Origin: Tersicoccus mangrovi
GTDB taxonomy: Bacteria; Actinomycetota; Actinomycetes; Actinomycetales; Micrococcaceae
NCBI RefSeq assembly: GCF_036881825.1
Contig: NZ_JBAJMW010000001.1
Span: 1-64,000, forward strand
DNA: 64,000 bases
Direction of reading: 5' to 3'
In this document: positions 8,448-15,952 of the stretch, one piece after another
Position numbering within the stretch: the stretch's first letter is position 1
How the letters are laid out: every line of letters begins with the position of its first letter
Notes under the pieces: generated by a model
Told to the model about the DNA's origin: nothing
Seen by the model: the letters and a program-made list of their open reading frames with translations, nothing else
Database searches by the model: none
Program-made: the position numbers and the translations under genes

Positions 8448-8999
8448 TCAGAGCCCGTTCAGCCGGTACGGAACGAAGGTGCCCTGGCCGGACCAGTAGG
8501 GGTAGGGCGTCACGCGGGCGACCGTGCCCACCCCGGGCCGGCTCTCCTCCATGGCGTTGTACTTCGTGTGCGCCGTGTTCGCCCAGCCGTTGAAGATGAC
8601 GACGTGCCCGCTCGTCTTGAGCATGACGTCGCCGGGCCGCAGCTGGGTCTTGGTGATGCGGTGGGAGACCTGCGGCAGCGTCGACGTCACGTAGCTCGTG
8701 CGCAGGTGCCACGCCATCGAGACGTAGCCCGAGCAGTCCTCGCGGTACAGCTTGCCCTGCGGATCCCGGTGGTAGCCCTGCTGGTTGTAGGGCACGTGGG
8801 CGGTCACCCAGGTCCTGGCCCGGGAGATGATCGTGGACCGCGAGATGGTGGCCGTGGCGGTCGCCGTCGAGGCGGTGGACGACGTGGTGGACGTGCTGGC
8901 GGTGGTGGCCGAGGCCGGGGACAGCCCGCTCAGCCCGAGGCCGGCGGCGAGGACACCGGCCCCGACGGAGGTGACGATCTTCCTGTGGTGTGCGCGCAT
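8448..8999 (-). CDS. secreted NlpC/P60-like cysteine peptidase or amidase
   Basis: A 183-residue exported protein. A Sec signal peptide (residues 1 to about 31, ending SPASA) is followed by a Ser/Thr/Ala linker and a small papain-like domain. The catalytic Cys89 lies in REDCSGYVSMAW and His132 in TSGHVVIFNGW. The arrangement matches NlpC/P60 or CHAP-like peptidoglycan hydrolases, but a relaxed amidase-like family is possible because only the Cys and His motifs are clear. It would cut or remodel wall peptides outside the cell. The start is ATG at 8999 with GGCAGGAG upstream. It is divergent from another secreted wall-type enzyme at 9437, across a 437-bp gap. Confidence 0.75.
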   Translation of the reverse strand: MRAHHRKIVTSVGAGVLAAGLGLSGLSPASATTASTSTTSSTASTATATATISRSTIISRARTWVTAHVPYNQQGYHRDPQGKLYREDCSGYVSMAWHLRTSYVTSTLPQVSHRITKTQLRPGDVMLKTSGHVVIFNGWANTAHTKYNAMEESRPGVGTVARVTPYPYWSGQGTFVPYRLNGL

Positions 9000-9436
9000 G
9001 ACTCACTCCTGCCCGTTGGTGTGGTGCGAACCTTGTGCAGAATTCCCCCGCGGATCACTGACGCGGACAATGCCTTCCGCCGATCGGATCACTCGACGAT
9101 CCGATCAGGATCACGGCTCGATTGTGGCGCGCGGAAACGCACTGGGCAACAGCAGCGGTCGAATTGCAACTTCATGCAGTCGCGGGGTGGAGAAAGCCCG
9201 GAATTCCGGGGGCGGACGGCTCGGATCAGCCGTGCTGACGTGCTCCTCCACTGGCGATCGCACGTTACCGGCCAGTAGGTCTAGCCGTCGCCGAATCATT
9301 CCGCCTACATTCACCTCGACCATTGTCCGAGCCGATCGCCTCGTCACTCGTGTGCATTCTTCCGCCGGTGATGCGTCATGCCCGAAATGTTCATCTCGAC
9401 GACCAGAGGTCGTCACCATTCCAGGGGAGAAACAAC
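9000..9436. promoter_or_regulatory. long divergent intergenic region with two palindromes
   Basis: No gene was found. The stretch is visibly less G+C-rich than its surroundings. It holds a 9-bp inverted repeat GATCGGATC/GATCCGATC (9082-9090 and 9098-9106) about 85 bp upstream of the NlpC-like gene, and a perfect 14-bp palindrome CCCGGAATTCCGGG (9197-9210) near its middle. It drives two secreted wall enzymes in opposite directions. The palindromes are candidate operators. No clear -35/-10 pair was found. Confidence 0.45.
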
Positions 9437-9937
9437 ATGAAGAATCTGCTGCGCTCCGGTGCCGCCGCCGCGATCGCCCTCGGCCTGCTCGCCGGCGGAG
9501 GCGCCACGACCGCGTCCGCCGCGGCCGAGGCGCCGGCCACGGCCTCCTCGGCACGCTGCTTCGTGCCGAGCACCGCCAACCAGTCCGTGCTCCGCACACT
9601 CAAGGCGGTCGGTGACAAGCGGGGCATCACCTACCGCGTGCGGCTGGCCATGTTCGAGACCGCCTGGGTGGAGAGCCACGCGAACAACCTCAAGTGCGGG
9701 ACGGGCAGTTCCGTGGGCGTATTCCAGCAGACGTCCGCGTGGGGCACCTACGCGCAGCGGACGAACGTCACCTGGGCCACGAACAGGTTCCTCGACCAGG
9801 CCATCCCCAACGCACGCCGGCACCCGAGCTGGACCGCCGGTCAGGTGGCCCAGAGCGTCCAGCGCTCGGCCTACCCCACCCGGTACGACCAGGCGAAGGC
9901 CACGGCGACGCGGCTGATCGCGCAGTTGGCGCACTGA
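9437..9937 (+). CDS. secreted lysozyme-like protein
   Basis: A 166-residue exported protein. A signal peptide (about residues 1-29, cleavage near TASAAA) precedes a single globular domain. The segment MFETAWVESHANNLKCGTG, then SSVGVFQQTSAWGTY, has the E...S-x-G-x-F-Q-Q pattern of lysozyme/transglycosylase-like domains. E74 or E79 is the candidate catalytic acid. The same pattern recurs in the membrane-anchored protein at 53573. It probably acts on peptidoglycan outside the cell. A strong Shine-Dalgarno (AGGGGAG, 9423-9429) fixes the ATG at 9437. Cys41 and Cys87 could form a disulphide. The exact enzymatic class is inferred from the fold pattern only. Confidence 0.72.
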   Translation: MKNLLRSGAAAAIALGLLAGGGATTASAAAEAPATASSARCFVPSTANQSVLRTLKAVGDKRGITYRVRLAMFETAWVESHANNLKCGTGSSVGVFQQTSAWGTYAQRTNVTWATNRFLDQAIPNARRHPSWTAGQVAQSVQRSAYPTRYDQAKATATRLIAQLAH

Positions 9938-9948
9938 CCGATCCGCCG

Positions 9949-9981
9949 CGGTGGTGGGACGGAACACCCGTCCCACCACCG
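9949..9981 (+). terminator. hairpin terminator after the lysozyme-like gene
   Basis: A perfect 14-bp stem (CGGTGGTGGGACGG pairing with its complement at 9968-9981) with a 5-nt loop, 12 bp after the stop codon. There is no U-tract, as is usual for actinobacterial hairpin terminators. Confidence 0.7.
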
Positions 9982-9995
9982 GGGAGCGGACGGGT

Positions 9996-10168
9996 TCAGC
10001 GCAGGTTCTCGAGGTTCTGCAGCAGATTCGGGTGGGTCGGCGTCCAGCCGAACGCCTCCCGGGTATGGGCGCTGCTGGCGGGCTGGTCCATGGCGAAGAT
10101 CGCCCCGAGCGGGCCGAACGTCTCCTCGGGCACCGATGCGACGGGCAGATCCAGTCGACGGCCGATGG
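9996..10168 (-). pseudogene. C-terminal remnant of an NAD(P)-dependent SDR/epimerase-like gene
   Basis: Read on the minus strand, the last 55 or so codons before the stop at 9998-9996 give AAIGRRLDLPVASVP, FGPLGAIFAMDQPASSAHT and REAFGWTPTHPNLLQNLENL. This is the characteristic C-terminus of short NAD-dependent epimerase-like SDR proteins (ExxGWxPTHPxLLxDLE). The Rossmann domain, at least 200 residues, is missing. The homology stops abruptly at about 10165, where another truncated gene starts on the other strand. The likely origin is a deletion that removed the 5' halves of two divergent genes. The family assignment is from memory of the motif. Confidence 0.55.
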
Positions 10169-10302
10169 CGGCCGAACTGGGCGTGCTCGCCTTCAAGCTC
10201 GGCTACGCCGACTGGGTGGAATCGACCGAGCAGTCCGGACTCGCCCCGCACGTCCTCCGGGCCCTGGACACCCTCCGGAAGGCCGGCGCCGCGCTGAACT
10301 GA
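10165..10302 (+). pseudogene. C-terminal remnant of a TetR-like regulator
   Basis: The plus strand encodes AAELGVLAFKLGYADWVEST followed by LAPHVLRALDTLRKAGAALN to the stop at 10300-10302. This has the look of the last helices of a TetR/AcrR regulator ligand domain. No DNA-binding domain precedes it; the frame upstream reads through the antisense of the SDR remnant. TetR genes commonly sit divergent to the SDR they control, so both remnants probably descend from one regulator-target pair fused tail to tail by one deletion. An ATG at 10165 could still allow translation of a 45-residue peptide. Confidence 0.45.
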
Positions 10303-10330
10303 CCGGAAGCCCCGTGCCGGAGCGGTACCG

Positions 10331-11575
10331 TCAGTCGGCGGTCCGCACCGCCGTCGCCAGGTGCGAGCGCACCTTGACGGGACCGGCGCCGTGCTGCGGC
10401 ACCGCCGCCAGTGCGAAGGACTCGATCACGCCGGGACGGAAGATGACGCACTCGGTGGAGCCGCCGAACTGGAAGTAGCCGAGCTCGTCACCCTTGTCGA
10501 CATGGTGGCCGGGAACGATGTCCTCGCCGATGGTGCAGGTGGACACCTCGATCATGCCGACCGGGACGACGGCGACGAGGCCGATCGCGGGGTTGTCCGA
10601 CTCGATCAGGATGACGGCGCGACTGGCGACGTGGGCGAGGTAGCCCTGGGAGACGGTCGGCTCGACCGCGTCCGAGCCCTCCGAGTCGGCCTCGGAGAAG
10701 TAGGTGCCCGATTCGACGAAGGCGCGAACCACCGTGCCGGACACCGGGCTGTGCCACCGGTGATAGTTCAGGGCGCTGAGGAAGGCCTGGTAGACAGTGC
10801 CGCCGACGAACTGGTCGACGGCCGGGTCGTTCGCCAGCAGGTCCTCAAGTGAGTAGGGCTGGCTCTTGACCCAGAACTCGTCGCGGCGCTGCACGTCGGT
10901 GCTGAGCTTGTAGGGCGTGGACTCGCAGGCGCTGACGATGATCCGGTCGTCGTCGGGCCCGTCCACCGGGCGGGCCTCCTCGCGGAAGTGCCGTGTGAAG
11001 AAGTCGTTCCAGGACGTGAAGCCCCAGTGCGGGTCGGCGGGGTCGTGGACGAAGTCGTCCATGCCGACGGCGCGCCGGGCCTCTTCGCTCTTCCACCCGG
11101 TCGGCGAGTCGTTGAGCACGTAGAGCGACTTCTCGCTGTCGAGGAACGAGCACCAGGCGTCGAGGATGTCCTTCAGGCCGGCGTTGACGCGCGGGTCCCG
11201 GTAGAAGGCGAAGCCCGCGGGGGTGCCCATCGTCCAGTCGAGGATGCCGGCCATCGGGGTCGTGATCATCGATCCCTCACTGAACTCCGGCGCCGTCGTC
11301 AGCACCGCGTCGATGAGGGAGAGCATCTGCTCGAAGCTCGTCAGGTGCCGGTTCCGGTACGGCTTGAACGAGGGCACCTGCTCGATCATCCGCGTGGCGT
11401 ACATCCGCAGGACCGGATCGGACGTGACGAGGTCGTGGAAACGCCGGACGGACGGATGCCACGGGGTGCCCGGATCTCGCTGAGCCGTCCGCTCGGCGTG
11501 CCCCGCCAGCCACGCCTCGAGGTCGTCCTGCCCCGGGAGCCATTCACCGCGCTGCTTGTAGTCCTGGTCCGTCAT
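10331..11575 (-). CDS. phosphatidylserine decarboxylase-family enzyme, PsiD-like
   Basis: A 414-residue pyruvoyl-dependent decarboxylase homologue. The C-terminal half has SALNYHRWHSPVSGTVV and the self-cleavage motif YFQFGGSTEC (GGST, Ser373), where the chain would split to form the pyruvoyl group. The N-terminal half carries the extra domain found in PsiD-type proteins (SMITTPMAGILDWTMGTPAG and GFTSWNDFFTRHFREEARPV). Members of this subgroup decarboxylate free aromatic amino acids such as tryptophan rather than phosphatidylserine. No pssA partner or membrane anchor is present. CATACT (11588-11583, minus strand) ends 7 nt before the ATG at 11575, so it is probably leaderless. The substrate is unproven. 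Confidence 0.85.
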   Translation of the reverse strand: MTDQDYKQRGEWLPGQDDLEAWLAGHAERTAQRDPGTPWHPSVRRFHDLVTSDPVLRMYATRMIEQVPSFKPYRNRHLTSFEQMLSLIDAVLTTAPEFSEGSMITTPMAGILDWTMGTPAGFAFYRDPRVNAGLKDILDAWCSFLDSEKSLYVLNDSPTGWKSEEARRAVGMDDFVHDPADPHWGFTSWNDFFTRHFREEARPVDGPDDDRIIVSACESTPYKLSTDVQRRDEFWVKSQPYSLEDLLANDPAVDQFVGGTVYQAFLSALNYHRWHSPVSGTVVRAFVESGTYFSEADSEGSDAVEPTVSQGYLAHVASRAVILIESDNPAIGLVAVVPVGMIEVSTCTIGEDIVPGHHVDKGDELGYFQFGGSTECVIFRPGVIESFALAAVPQHGAGPVKVRSHLATAVRTAD

Positions 11576-11644
11576 GGGGGTCAGTATGCCGGACGGATCT
11601 GGGGAGTCGTCCTGCACCACCACCCGCTCGATAGACTCCCCCGC

Positions 11645-12178
11645 GTGCCGACCCTCCTCCTGCTCAACGGGCCTCCGGGCGTCGGGAAGTCGACGGTCGC
11701 CGACGCCCTGGTCCGCTCCCGGCCCGGGTGGGTCGCCGTCAGCGTCGACGAGGTGAAGCACGCCCTGCCGACGTGGCCGGCCGAGCCTATCCGTTCGGGT
11801 CTGGCGGCGCGGGACACCGCGGCCTCACGGGTCGCCGAGCTGCTGGACCGCGGACAGGACGTCGTCGTCGACCAGTACCTGGCCCGTCAGGACTTCGTGA
11901 TCGTCCTCGAGCGCGTCGCCCGGGACGCCGACGCCCGCTTTCTCGAGGTGGTGCTGACCGTCGACGAGGCGACGGTGGCACAGCGGCTCGGCCGGCGGCG
12001 CCGTCGCCCGACCCGGGCCGAGCAAGTCGAGAACGACCGCTTCGTCAATCCTGGGGACGCCGCCGCCCTGCTCGCCTCCCTGGCCGCCCGCCGTGCCGAG
12101 CCCGGCGTCCACCGCGTGGACGCGTCGGGCCCCGTCGCGCAGACGCTGCGGGTCCTGGACGCACTCCTGGCGCCCTGA
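11645..12178 (+). CDS. AAA-type P-loop kinase-like protein
   Basis: A 177-residue P-loop NTPase. Walker A is GPPGVGKST (residues 9-17), a Walker-B-like VVVDQYLAR lies near residue 75, and a basic LID-like stretch RRRRRPTRAEQVENDRF follows. This layout is that of small zeta-toxin/chloramphenicol-phosphotransferase/shikimate-kinase-like phosphotransferases. The substrate is unknown. The start is GTG at 11645: TAGACT (11632-11637) ends 7 nt upstream and there is no Shine-Dalgarno, which suggests a leaderless mRNA. It is divergent from the decarboxylase gene with 69 bp between, so the two promoters nearly face each other. Confidence 0.75.
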   Translation: MPTLLLLNGPPGVGKSTVADALVRSRPGWVAVSVDEVKHALPTWPAEPIRSGLAARDTAASRVAELLDRGQDVVVDQYLARQDFVIVLERVARDADARFLEVVLTVDEATVAQRLGRRRRRPTRAEQVENDRFVNPGDAAALLASLAARRAEPGVHRVDASGPVAQTLRVLDALLAP

Positions 12179-12198
12179 CGACCCATCGGACAGACGAA

Positions 12199-12241
12199 GG
12201 GACCCGACGGCGGCATCGTGGAGATGCCGCCATCGGGTCCC
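12199..12241. terminator. bidirectional hairpin terminator
   Basis: An 18-bp stem with one mismatch (GGGACCCGACGGCGGCAT, 12199-12216, pairing with 12224-12241) and a 7-nt loop. It lies between the convergent P-loop gene and the small membrane-protein gene, so it can terminate both. Confidence 0.8.
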
Positions 12242-12274
12242 TGGGGTCTGCCCGTTCGCCCTACGGGGGCCGGC

Positions 12275-12532
12275 TCAGTACTCGGGGTCGTCCAGCGAAC
12301 TGGTCCGGCGGGTGACGCGGTCACCGCTGACCGGGTCGACCGCCGAGCGCGTCGTCGAGGCGACCGACCGACGCCGGAACAGCAGGAGGATGCCGACGAG
12401 GAACACCACGACGCCGGCGGCCATCAGGATGTAGCCGGCCATCGTCAGATCGAGCCATGCCACCTGGATGTTGACCGCGAAGGCGAGGATCGCGCCGATC
12501 ACGAAGAGGACGACGCCGCCACCGATGCTCAT
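12275..12532 (-). CDS. small two-helix membrane protein (DUF6458-like)
   Basis: An 85-residue protein starting MSIGGGVVLFVIGAILAFAV, with a second helix at about residues 29-52 (MAGYILMAAGVVVFLVGILL) and a polar Arg/Ser/Thr tail ending in DDPEY. Proteins of this shape with the SIGGGvvLivvGaIL start are widespread in actinobacteria and have no known function. The ATG at 12532 has a strong Shine-Dalgarno (AAAGGAG). It is monocistronic, closed by the shared hairpin at 12199-12241. The 158 bp between it and the end of hemL hold no further gene. Confidence 0.82.
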   Translation of the reverse strand: MSIGGGVVLFVIGAILAFAVNIQVAWLDLTMAGYILMAAGVVVFLVGILLLFRRRSVASTTRSAVDPVSGDRVTRRTSSLDDPEY

Positions 12533-12690
12533 CTGCAGATCTCCTTTCCGGGGGCCGCCTCGTGCGGCGCTACCCGTATCGGTCCCGATGACAGGCCCGC
12601 GCCCCGTGCAACCCGTTGTGGCGCTGACATGGGCGCGCCGTGCATACGGCGCCGTGCTTCTGGCGTGGTGCTCTCGGCGTCGTCGACTCC

Positions 12691-14034
12691 TCAGGCGGGC
12701 GGGGTCGCCGCGGCGGCGGCCTGCGCGGCCGCGGGCAGCGCCGCGATCACGCGCTCCATCGCCTCGTCGTCGTGCGCGGCGGAGAGGAACCAGGCCTCGA
12801 ACACCGATGGCGGCAGGTACACCCCGGCGTCGAGCATCGCGTGGAAGAACGGGGCGAACCGGAACGACTCCTGCGCCTGGGCCTGCGCGTAGTCGTGCAC
12901 CCCGGTGCCCGAGGTGCCGAAGGCGACGCTGAACAGGTTGCCCGCGTGCTGGATCGTGTGGTCCACGCCCGCGGCGTCCAGGGCCGAGCGCAGTTCGGCC
13001 TGCAGCTGCCGGGAGAGGCCGTCGATCGTGTCGTAGACGACGCCGTCGGCGTACTGCAGCGTCGCGACGCCGGCGGCCATCGCCACGGGGTTCCCGGACA
13101 GGGTGCCCGCCTGGTAGACGGGACCGAGCGGGGCGAGGTACTCCATGACGTCGGCACGACCGCCGAGCGCCGCGGTGGGCAGGCCGCCGCCGATCACCTT
13201 GCCGAAGGTGAACAGGTCCGGCGCCCACGCGGCGGTGCCGGCGTCGTCGAGGGTGCCGGCGTCGTTGAAAGTACTGAGTCCCCAGTAGCCGGCGGGGTGC
13301 ACGCGGAATCCGGTGAGCACCTCGTCCATGATCAGCAGGGCACCATGGTCGGCAGTGATGCGGCGCAGGCCCGCGTTGAACCCGTCGCCGGGCTCGACGA
13401 CGCCCATGTTCGCGGGCGCGGCCTCGGTGATGATCGCGGCGATCCGGTCACCCTTCTCGGCGAAGAGCTGCTCGACGGCGGCGAGGTCGTTGTAGGGCAG
13501 CACGACGGTGTCGGCGACGGTCCCGGCGGGCACGCCGGCCGAGCCGGGCAGGCTCAGGGTGGCGACGCCGGAGCCGGCGGCGACCAGCAGGGCGTCCTCG
13601 TGCCCGTGGTAGCAGCCGGCGAACTTGACCACGAGGTCGCGGCCGGTGAATCCGCGGGCCAGGCGGATCGCCGTCATCGTCGCCTCGGTGCCGGTGGAGA
13701 CCATCCGGATCCGCTCCACGGCGGGCACCCGCTGCTGCACGAGCTCGGCCAGCTGCGCCTCGGCCGGGGTCGAGGCGCCGAAGGAGAGGCCGCGGTCGAC
13801 GGCGGCGTGGACCGCCTCGAGCACACCGGGGTGGGCGTGGCCGAGCAGCAGCGGGCCCCACGAGCACACGAGGTCGACGTACCGGTTGCCGTCGGCGTCG
13901 CGCAGCCACGGGCCCTCCCCCGAGACCATGAACGGCGGGACGCCGCCCACGGACCCGAAGGCGCGCACGGGCGAGTTGACCCCGCCCGGCATGAGGCGCT
14001 GGGCGGTGGCGAACAGATCGGCGGACGTGGTCAT
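12691..14034 (-). CDS. hemL: glutamate-1-semialdehyde 2,1-aminomutase
   Basis: A 447-residue class-III PLP enzyme that moves the amino group of glutamate-1-semialdehyde to give 5-aminolaevulinate, the second committed step of haem synthesis. The N-terminus MPGGVNSPVRAF, the phosphate-binding STGTEATMTAIRLAR and the PLP lysine in LFTFGKVIGGGLPT (Lys279) are all intact. It takes the product of HemA (23837-25270) and feeds HemB. It is the last gene of the eight-gene minus-strand haem operon. The ATG at 14034 lies 5 nt after the hemB stop. A short Ala-rich tail closes the protein. Confidence 0.97.
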   Translation of the reverse strand: MTTSADLFATAQRLMPGGVNSPVRAFGSVGGVPPFMVSGEGPWLRDADGNRYVDLVCSWGPLLLGHAHPGVLEAVHAAVDRGLSFGASTPAEAQLAELVQQRVPAVERIRMVSTGTEATMTAIRLARGFTGRDLVVKFAGCYHGHEDALLVAAGSGVATLSLPGSAGVPAGTVADTVVLPYNDLAAVEQLFAEKGDRIAAIITEAAPANMGVVEPGDGFNAGLRRITADHGALLIMDEVLTGFRVHPAGYWGLSTFNDAGTLDDAGTAAWAPDLFTFGKVIGGGLPTAALGGRADVMEYLAPLGPVYQAGTLSGNPVAMAAGVATLQYADGVVYDTIDGLSRQLQAELRSALDAAGVDHTIQHAGNLFSVAFGTSGTGVHDYAQAQAQESFRFAPFFHAMLDAGVYLPPSVFEAWFLSAAHDDEAMERVIAALPAAAQAAAAATPPA

Positions 14035-14039
14035 CGGTC

Positions 14040-15017
14040 TCAGCCCTTCAGTCGGCGGGCGACCTCGGTCGCCCAGTAGGTCAGGATCAGGTCGGCGCCC
14101 GCGCGCTTGATGCCGAGCACGGACTCGTCGATGGCGGCCTCGCGGTTGATCCACCCGTTCGCGGCGGCCGCCTCGATCATCGAGTACTCCCCCGAGATCT
14201 GGTAGGCCGCGACGGGCACGGTGCTCATCTCGGCGACGTCCCGGAGGATGTCGAGGTAGCTCATCGCGGGCTTGACCATCACCATGTCGGCGCCCTCGTC
14301 GATGTCCAGCTGGGTCTCGAGGATGGCCTCACGCCGGTTGGCGGCGTCCATCTGGTAGGTGCGGCGGTCGCCCTGCAGGGACGACTGGACGGCCTCCCGG
14401 AACGGCCCGTAGAACGCGCTGGCGTACTTCGCCGAGTAGGCGAGGATCGACGTGTCGGTGAAGCCGGCCTCGTCCAGCGCCGCCCGGATGTGGCCGACCT
14501 GGCCGTCCATCATGCCCGACGGCGCGACGACGCGCGCCCCGGCCTGCGCCTGGGCGACGCCCATCCGCCCGTAGATCTCCAGGGTCGCGTCGTTGTCCAC
14601 GGTCCCGTTCTCGGCGAGGACGCCGCAGTGCCCGTGATCGGTGAACTCGTCCAGGCACAGATCGCTCATGAGCACGACGTCGTCGCCGAACTCGGCGTTC
14701 AGCTCGGCGAGGGCGACGTTGAGGATGCCGTCGGGGCTGACGGCGCCGCTGCCGACGGCGTCCTGCGTGGTGGGCACCCCGAAGAGCATGATGCCGCCGA
14801 CGCCGGCGTCCGCGGCCTCGTGCACCGCGGCCTTGAGACTGTCGATGCTGTGGTGCATGACGCCGGGCATCGCGCTGATCGGCTGCGGCTCGGTCAGTCC
14901 CTCGCGCACGAACATGGGCAGCACCAGGTCGGCGGGGTGCACGCGCACCTCCGCGGTCAGGTGCCGCAGGGCGGGGGTGGCGCGCAGGCGGCGGGGGCGG
15001 TGCTGGGGGAAGCTCAT
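14040..15017 (-). CDS. hemB: delta-aminolaevulinic acid dehydratase (porphobilinogen synthase)
   Basis: A 325-residue cytoplasmic enzyme that condenses two 5-aminolaevulinates to porphobilinogen. The Schiff-base lysines are Lys197 (YSAKYASAFYGPFR) and Lys249 (MVMVKPAMSYLD). The metal loop reads DLCLDEFTDHGHCG: Cys121 and Cys131 remain, while the middle ligand is Asp123 instead of Cys, a mixed site seen in actinobacteria rather than the classic three-Cys zinc site. The ATG at 15017 overlaps the hemD stop (ATGA), which fixes this start over an alternative ATG three codons upstream. Confidence 0.97.
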   Translation of the reverse strand: MSFPQHRPRRLRATPALRHLTAEVRVHPADLVLPMFVREGLTEPQPISAMPGVMHHSIDSLKAAVHEAADAGVGGIMLFGVPTTQDAVGSGAVSPDGILNVALAELNAEFGDDVVLMSDLCLDEFTDHGHCGVLAENGTVDNDATLEIYGRMGVAQAQAGARVVAPSGMMDGQVGHIRAALDEAGFTDTSILAYSAKYASAFYGPFREAVQSSLQGDRRTYQMDAANRREAILETQLDIDEGADMVMVKPAMSYLDILRDVAEMSTVPVAAYQISGEYSMIEAAAANGWINREAAIDESVLGIKRAGADLILTYWATEVARRLKG

Positions 15018-15952
15018 GCTTTCCATCTTCTCTCGGGTGTCGGCGGGGCTGCGTCGCGGTCGGCCGATCTCGCGCTGGGCGAACCGGTCGGGTTGCTCAC
15101 GACGGGCCTGGTCACGGCGGTCACGACGGCGTCGCGGACCGCGGCGGGGTCGGCGGTGGCCGCGGTCGCGGCGGCGGGACGGCCGGCCTCGGCCGCGGCG
15201 GCGGCCGTCGTGAGGCCGATGGCGACGATCGGGCAGGGATCCCCGGCGGCGAGCCACCGGCGCAGCGTGGACGGGGAGGTGACGACGACGGCGTCGGGCC
15301 GGCGCTCCTGCGCGGCGGCGACGGTGAGCCGCTCTCCCGCGGCTTCCGACCATCGGTTCTCCGGTTCGATCGCCTCGCCGGGCGCTGCCGGGTGGTCGAC
15401 GGTGCGGTACGCGGTCACGGCGGTCACCGGCCAGCCGCGGGCGGTGAGCCCGTCCGCGAGGGCGCCGGCGGCCAGGTCCGAGTGGGGCAGCAGGACCGGG
15501 GTCTGCTCAGGCGAGGCGTCCGGCCAGGCCTCGAGCAGGGCCTGTGCCCCGGAACCGGTGGCCGGCACCAGATCGACGGCGACGCCGGCGCGCTCGAGGG
15601 CGGCAGCGGTTCCGGCACCGACGGCGGCGATCCGCACCCGGTCGCCGGCTACGGCCAGCAGGATCGGCAGCCCGGTGCCGAGGGCGGCGGCACGGCGGGT
15701 CAGGGCGGTGACGGTCGTGGCGCTCGTGACGGCGAGCCAGCCGAACCGCCCGTCGCGCAGGGCCGTCAGGGCGTCATCGAGCGGGCCGAGGTCGGCCGGC
15801 CACGCGAAGTCGACGACCGGCACGGTGAGCACCGTGGCGCCCGCCTCGCGGAGCACCGCGCCGAGGGCACCGGCGCGGGCGGGGCCGCGGGTCAGCGCGA
15901 TCGTCCGGCCCGCGAGGGGCCGGTCGGAGGTCGGCGACGGGTAGGGGCTCAC
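15014..15952 (-). CDS. hemD: uroporphyrinogen-III synthase
   Basis: A 312-residue protein matching the poorly conserved HemD family. The start PLAGRTIALTRGPARAGALG, the domain-swapped ATTVTALTRRAA region, and PVTAVTAYRT plus VVTSPSTLRRWLA in the second half are the usual landmarks. It closes hydroxymethylbilane with D-ring inversion. Its identity is secured by its place between hemC and hemB. The start is GTG at 15952 with a 4-nt overlap on hemC (GTGA), and the end overlaps hemB (ATGA). At 312 residues it is longer than the usual 250-270, due to Ala-rich insertions and tail. Confidence 0.92.
   Translation of the reverse strand: MSPYPSPTSDRPLAGRTIALTRGPARAGALGAVLREAGATVLTVPVVDFAWPADLGPLDDALTALRDGRFGWLAVTSATTVTALTRRAAALGTGLPILLAVAGDRVRIAAVGAGTAAALERAGVAVDLVPATGSGAQALLEAWPDASPEQTPVLLPHSDLAAGALADGLTARGWPVTAVTAYRTVDHPAAPGEAIEPENRWSEAAGERLTVAAAQERRPDAVVVTSPSTLRRWLAAGDPCPIVAIGLTTAAAAAEAGRPAAATAATADPAAVRDAVVTAVTRPVVSNPTGSPSARSADRDAAPPTPERRWKA

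Noticed and set aside
7422..9278. A 618-codon open frame on the plus strand.
   Set aside because: It is antisense to the esterase and NlpC-like genes, whose motifs and start signals are clear; long antisense frames are expected at this G+C.
9437..9937. Phage endolysin and prophage remnant.
   Set aside because: It has a Sec signal peptide and a cellular promoter region, and no holin, structural or integrase genes are nearby.
12640..14079. Long plus-strand frame through hemL, and similar ones through cgoX, hemE and cpfC.
   Set aside because: Compositional shadows of haem genes with no recognisable domain and no start signal.
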